Source: Dipteris shenzhenensis (Eukaryota; Polypodiophyta; Polypodiopsida; Gleicheniales). From it: a stretch of DNA of 64,000 nucleotides. Each line of letters opens with the position of its first letter. The first letter of the stretch is position 1. Positions 58,895-64,000 of this stretch are shown one piece after another. The DNA is taken from assembly GCA_047967505.1 (NCBI GenBank), contig CM106538.1, one strand, 5' to 3'. Position numbers and translations under genes: made by a program. The notes under the pieces are model-generated. The model was given only the letters and a program-made list of their open reading frames with translations. It searched no databases and was not told the origin of the DNA.

Positions 58895-59640
58895 AGACAA
58901 ATACCAGTGCAATTGACGTGGCACGAATTTGGAGGCTTCGGGATGAATTTTAGAGCTTCAGGGGAGGAGGAGGGAGGTTTGGGAAGAGAGGAGGAGGTTC
59001 GGGAATCCAAGGTGTGGAAAGGGCCACAATCGTTGATCTTGGAAGATCCAACAGTTCCCATTCTGTGTCTGAAGGCCGGGTTTGGGCCATTAGATCAATC
59101 TAGATCTAATGGCTATGGTTGACTGTAGACTCTCCATAAGAGACATGTGGCACAAATCGACTCTTCGGGATGGCGCGATATCAACACATGGTAGGGCGCA
59201 GTCACATCGATGTGACAGGAGTAAATGCATAGTCAATGGTAGTAAATGCACAGTGACAGTGGTGTGCGACGGGTGTGACAGCTAGCGCGGGGTCGCCACG
59301 TCGCGAATGCGAAAGTCCTAGCAGAATCATGGGGTGGAGTAAATGCTGTGGTAAGTCAAGGGTGTGACACATGTCAGTCAATGAGCAAAAGAGCCGCAAG
59401 CCCCACACGCACTGAAGAAGTAACACCTCTGACGATCGTTGACGGGACTCAAGGTCTAGCTCTAATCGCATATTGACACGTTGACACGCTTTGTCATGCA
59501 CGCTGTCGACACGTCGAGACATTGTTGCCATGGGGCAGAATGTACGTAGAGTCCAAAATCGCAGAGGCTCCACGTAGCAAGATTTGTAGAGTCCAGAGTC
59601 ACGAGACCGCCATGTGTCATCGCGCACCACGAGACCTATT
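58895..59640. other. Intergenic, no gene supported
   Basis: GC-richer than its surroundings, with several GACACGTCGA/TTGACACG-like phrases. No coding signal. Confidence 0.35.
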
Positions 59641-59644
59641 GACA

Positions 59645-59661
59645 CGTCGGAGACAGAGTAG

Positions 59662-59697
<36 letters not shown>

Positions 59698-59730
59698 GGG
59701 GGACAGAGAGAGAAAGAGAGAGAGCACGGG

Positions 59731-59796
<66 letters not shown>

Positions 59797-59817
59797 AGAA
59801 GAAGAAGAAGAAGAAGA
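59645..59817. repeat. GA microsatellite with GAA end
   Basis: (GA)n tracts from about 59667 to 59795, then (GAA)n to 59817, directly abutting the first SINE copy. On the SINE strand this is a CTT/CT tail. Confidence 0.9.
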
Positions 59818-59990
59818 GTCTTTTTACGTTGTAGGAGCAATCCCAAGGAGCCAGTCTGACTCATCCGACGCAATCCCGGGGGATCGAACACAACACACCC
59901 AACGACAAGAACCAGAGCCTTAACCACCAAGACCCACGCGGGTTTTACAAAACTTGGTGGGGAAGGATGGCTTATACACCAGGAAGAAGA
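59818..59990 (-). mobile_element. tRNA-like SINE, copy 1
   Basis: 173 bp. The minus strand has an A-box-like TGGTGGTTAAGG (59930-59919) and a B-box GTTCGATCCCCC (59889-59878) at tRNA-like spacing, then a non-tRNA body ending in GACTC and a CTT/CT tail. This is the layout of a tRNA-derived SINE. Confidence 0.65.
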
Positions 59991-60163
59991 GTCTTTTTAC
60001 GTCGTAGGAGCAATCCCAAGGAGCCAGTCTGACTCATCCGACGCGATCCTGGGGGATCGAACACAACACACCCAACGACAAGAACCAGAGCCTTAACCAC
60101 CAAGACCCACGCGGGTTTTACAAAACTTGGTGGGAAAGGATGGCTTATACACCAGGAAGAAGA
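59991..60163 (-). mobile_element. tRNA-like SINE, copy 2
   Basis: Tandem, nearly identical to copy 1 (for example CGTCGTAGG versus CGTTGTAGG). Same length of 173 bp. Confidence 0.65.
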
Positions 60164-60330
60164 GTCTTTTTACGTCGTAGGAGCAATCCCAAGGAGCCAG
60201 TCTGACTCATCCGACGCGATCCCGGGGGATCGAACACAACACACCCAACGACAAGAACCAGAGCCTTAACCACCAAGACCCACGCGGGTTTTACAAAACT
60301 TGGTGGAGAAGGATGGCTTATACACCAGGA

Positions 60331-60336
<6 letters not shown>
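60164..60336 (-). mobile_element. tRNA-like SINE, copy 3
   Basis: Third tandem copy of 173 bp, followed by GA microsatellite from about 60335. Confidence 0.65.
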
Positions 60337-60820
<484 letters not shown>

Positions 60821-60829
60821 CCCTTTTTA

Positions 60830-61980
60830 TTTAATTTTTATTTCTTTACGGGATATAAGGGGAGAGTGTGTTTCCTGACAATGATATGGCAATGGCGATG
60901 CTAGAAAGGCAAATGCAAAAGTTTGTAATAAAAGAGATCATTGCTACTCACCTTTGAGAAATAATTATAACGATGAGGGTAAATAGGTCCACATATCCAC
61001 GTTGCAAGTTGCTCTAACCAGATTCTCAAAGAGAGAAGTCAAATTGGATGTGCAATCATCAAAGATTTAGGGGATTGCAATGGAAAATATATAGAAAGAG
61101 CAAGGGTGGTTTCTCCTACTCTAGCATAAAAATAAATATCAAAGAAGAGCATGAGGGAAGTAGATGGTATAAAGATAAGTACGTAGGGAGAAAGTATGTA
61201 ATGCACAATTAGATCATAGTAATGTGTGAGCCACAAATGGGTAAGGCTCACATAGAGTTGACGCATGTACGTCATGAATGGATAAGTTTTGATACATATA
61301 AGCATGTGTGCAAGCACACACATATACATATGTAAGCACATGTACACACAATTAGACACAAAGGCACATTGATATCACCTGCATATAACATTACACATGC
61401 ACATGCTCAAATGTTTGTACACAAGCATGTGCACATGTGTGTGTGTGTGTGTGTGTGTGTGAGAGCATGTAGAGGTGTTTTAATGTACGTATGCATACAT
61501 ATGTAAAAGTGTGCCTGCATGTGTATCTTGCTTCTCTAGGCATGTGTGAGTGTGTTTCTATGTGATTTGGAGGGCTTAAAAAGCTCTCTTATTCTTTTCC
61601 TTGCTCAATTTCTAGAAAGCAAAAGGAGGAACATCCATCGAAGCTCAACCATGTTTAGTTAAACATATCAAATCTTTGTAGGTCTCCCTTCCATCATCCC
61701 TTTGACTTTCCCCCGTGAACTCCTTCCTATGATCTCTTGCTTGCCTTGCCCACACAGTAGAGCTCATGTAGCCTTTTTCCTATTTTCCTACTTAAGGATC
61801 TCAAAATAGGTGACAAAAGGCACAGCATGCCATGCACAAGGGCATTAATTGGGTTGGCTACTGAAACGATTTTGTTGTCCTGTCCTATATAAGATACAAT
61901 GACAAGGTATTGATTAGGAGAATCTTTCTCCAATTCTATGACATGGAGTGGTATCCAAAAGAAAAATTATTAGAATACAT
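60830..61980. other. Intergenic, no supported gene
   Basis: Contains a (GT)n tract at about 61437-61460 and many CACATGTG-like phrases. No gene seen. Confidence 0.4.
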
Positions 61981-61984
61981 CAAC

Positions 61985-62660
61985 AAGGACTATTGTTGCT
62001 TTCATCACATTTATATCGCAATATGTATAAAGAGAGATTCCCACTTTGAGATAAAAGTGGAAGATTTGAAGGTAAATGCAATGTGCAAAGAAAAGCATTT
62101 GAAACATAAGCAAGACATTGCAAATCTTAGTATCATCCAAAAAATAGCTCTCCTGTTAGGAGCCTATTCCTAATTAGAATGAAGTGTATTCAAAATTGAT
62201 TTGTCAAGGTGATGCTTTTGAGGAGGACCGACATGGAACACTTAAAACTTCAGAGTAGGATTGTTAGGTTATTGGAGAAGATCCTCTAAAAATGTGAGAT
62301 TTGTAGACAATAAGTGTTCAAGGACTGATGTTGCTTCTGTCACATCTATATCACAATATGTGGAAAGAGAGATTCTCACTTCGAGATAGAAGTGGAAGAT
62401 TTGAAGGTCAATGCAATGTGCAAAGAGAAGAATTTGAAACATAAGCAAGACATTGCAAATCTTAGTATCATCCAGCAAACAACTTTCCTCTTAGGAGGCT
62501 ATTTCTAATTAGAATGAAGTGCATTCAAAATTGATCCGTCAAGGTGAAGCCTCCGAGGAGGAGCTACATGCAACACTTAAGACTTCGGAGTAGGATTGTT
62601 AGGTATATTGGATAAGATCCTAAGAAAATATGAGATTTCTGGACAGTAAGTGTTGAAAGG
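61985..62660. repeat. 335-bp tandem duplication
   Basis: Copies start at about 61985 and 62320. They share GGAAGATTTGAAGGT, AAACATAAGCAAGACATTGC, CTTAGTATCATCCA and GAGTAGGATTGTTAGGT blocks. An 87-codon frame (61910-62173) in copy 1 is not kept in copy 2. Confidence 0.8.
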
Positions 62661-62664
62661 TACT

Positions 62665-62905
62665 CAGACCCCACGTTGAAAGGTATTTAGAAATCACTTA
62701 GAACGAGACAACTACAAGGTATGAGAGCACCTCAATTTCTAATTTACCATCTCAGATAAAAAATACCAATTGGAACTTCAAAATAATGGTTAATGATTCA
62801 GAATTTGCACTTGCAAGCTTGAACAAACCTACTAATAATTTCAAGTCACCTTTGAATGAAGAATCGTCCCAAATTCCCATCTAACTTCAAACACACACAC
62901 ACATA

Positions 62906-62936
<31 letters not shown>

Positions 62937-62940
62937 TTGA

Positions 62941-63026
<86 letters not shown>

Positions 63027-64000
63027 CACACACACACACACACACTCTTATTCCTAACCTAATTAGCACACACATTCGGTTATGGGAGTAAGTGTGTAAT
63101 GCCTTTTCCTTATGAGTCCTCACTATTTTGCCATGGTAAATTCCCTATACAACTATTGGTGGCATACTTTCCTATATGTTGATTCCAGGGGTCTCCTCCA
63201 ATCTAGGCTTGTCATCCCTATATATGTCATAATAAGTCATCAAATAGGTGACATACAATATCTGTGGATGACACACTTTCCTTCCGCATGATATGCTTTC
63301 CTTCCTATGAATTTTGACATCAATGAGCCTTCTTAGTCACGGCTATTGTCCTTGAAATTAGCTAATTATGTAAGAGAACTATGCTAACGTAATACCTTTG
63401 GCTACCTAAATTTACCCCTCATGTAAGCTAGTCCTCTCATGAAAGAGACCTTTTGAAAGGGACCTCTTTGTTACTCTACTCTAACTTATGGCTTGTCATT
63501 ACTTGACTGTGGGAAAAGGTTGGACCTTTAACTATAAGTAATCCTCTCGATAAGTGATTAATCCTCTCTTGACTTCAATTTCCTTGTTATCACTTAGCAA
63601 ACTGCGTCCCTTGGTACCAATTTATGATATGTCCTTTTGTTGTGTTTCCTTTAGAGTATGGGGAACTCTTAATCCCTTGGTAGGAGATTCTCTCTGAAGG
63701 ATTGGATGTACCTTGGTATATTGGCATGGAGCCAAAAGGCCATTCAGTTTTTTTGTACTTTCTAAAAGTTGAGGGCCAAAAGACCATTAATGTATGTACA
63801 CTCTTGTGTACCTTGGAGCCATCCCTCCTTTTTAAAGAAAGAGGTACATGGTAAATCAAAGCATAATGCCAAAAGGCTTAAAGGGTTGTCCTTTAAATAA
63901 TCTGCATTCTTTCATTGCAAGATAAGCTAGCTAGAGGCGCATTCTTCTTTCATCTTCGAATCCTCATTCATTAATAGCCTACTTTGGTAGGTTAATTAGG
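62665..64000. other. Intergenic with CA/TG microsatellite
   Basis: (TG)n at about 62909-62936 and (CA)n at about 62942-63045. The remainder shows no gene or element. The 89-codon minus frame at 63590-63859 has no recognised domain. Confidence 0.4.

Overview
The window is nuclear DNA from a land plant, most likely a fern or another seed-free vascular plant. The signs are one intronless PPR gene made of almost identical P-L-S triads (a style common in fern and lycophyte PPR families), a host gene with a short GT-AG intron and a plant-type SEN1-like N-terminus, and a very high load of old, nested retrotransposons, microsatellites and tandem repeats. There are no operons or bacterial features. 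The species assignment is inference.

Only two host genes are well supported. At the left edge (minus strand, cut by the window start) is the N-terminal part of a plant SEN1-like RNA/DNA helicase, with a TATA box near 2319-2329 and a long CT-rich leader. At 54526-57720 (minus) is a roughly 1064-residue PLS-class PPR protein whose DYW domain ends at a premature stop just after CxxCH. Weaker host-like tracts are exon-like pieces at 44041-44930, a 46-codon ORF at 53792-53932 and a coiled-coil ORF at 19435-19872.

The rest is mainly mobile DNA. From 7.4 to 13.1 kb lie Ty3/gypsy remnants: an LTR with a 13-bp minisatellite, a PBS, a gag fragment, an RNase H/integrase fragment, a downstream ORF, another LTR and a second gypsy internal fragment. 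At 14.26-15.80 kb there is a decayed gene resembling beta-class DNA amino-methyltransferases, followed by three 247-bp tandem repeats. A Ty1/copia remnant lies at 24.2-26.1 kb. A Ty3/gypsy element at 26.7-30.67 kb carries a 757-bp solo LTR with a 5-bp target duplication. At 30.67-39.16 kb there is a compound copia locus: a plus-strand LTR and leader (A) abut a minus-strand element (B). B contains a 2.93-kb non-autonomous LTR element with a perfect 5-bp target duplication, and an internally inverted integrase/RT segment. From 39.4 to 43.2 kb a further gypsy fragment abuts a decayed Helitron Rep gene (minus strand) whose PIF1 helicase half is missing.

On the right are a copia 5' LTR (45.6 kb), a second copy of the 7.7-kb gypsy LTR sequence (46.3 kb), a foldback repeat (49.4 kb), a copia 3' end (58.4-58.9 kb), three tandem copies of a tRNA-like SINE (59.8-60.3 kb), long GA/AT/CA microsatellites and a 335-bp tandem duplication (62 kb).

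All family calls come from reading translations by eye; no database search or alignment was run. Stretches described as empty showed no coding or structural signal that could be supported.
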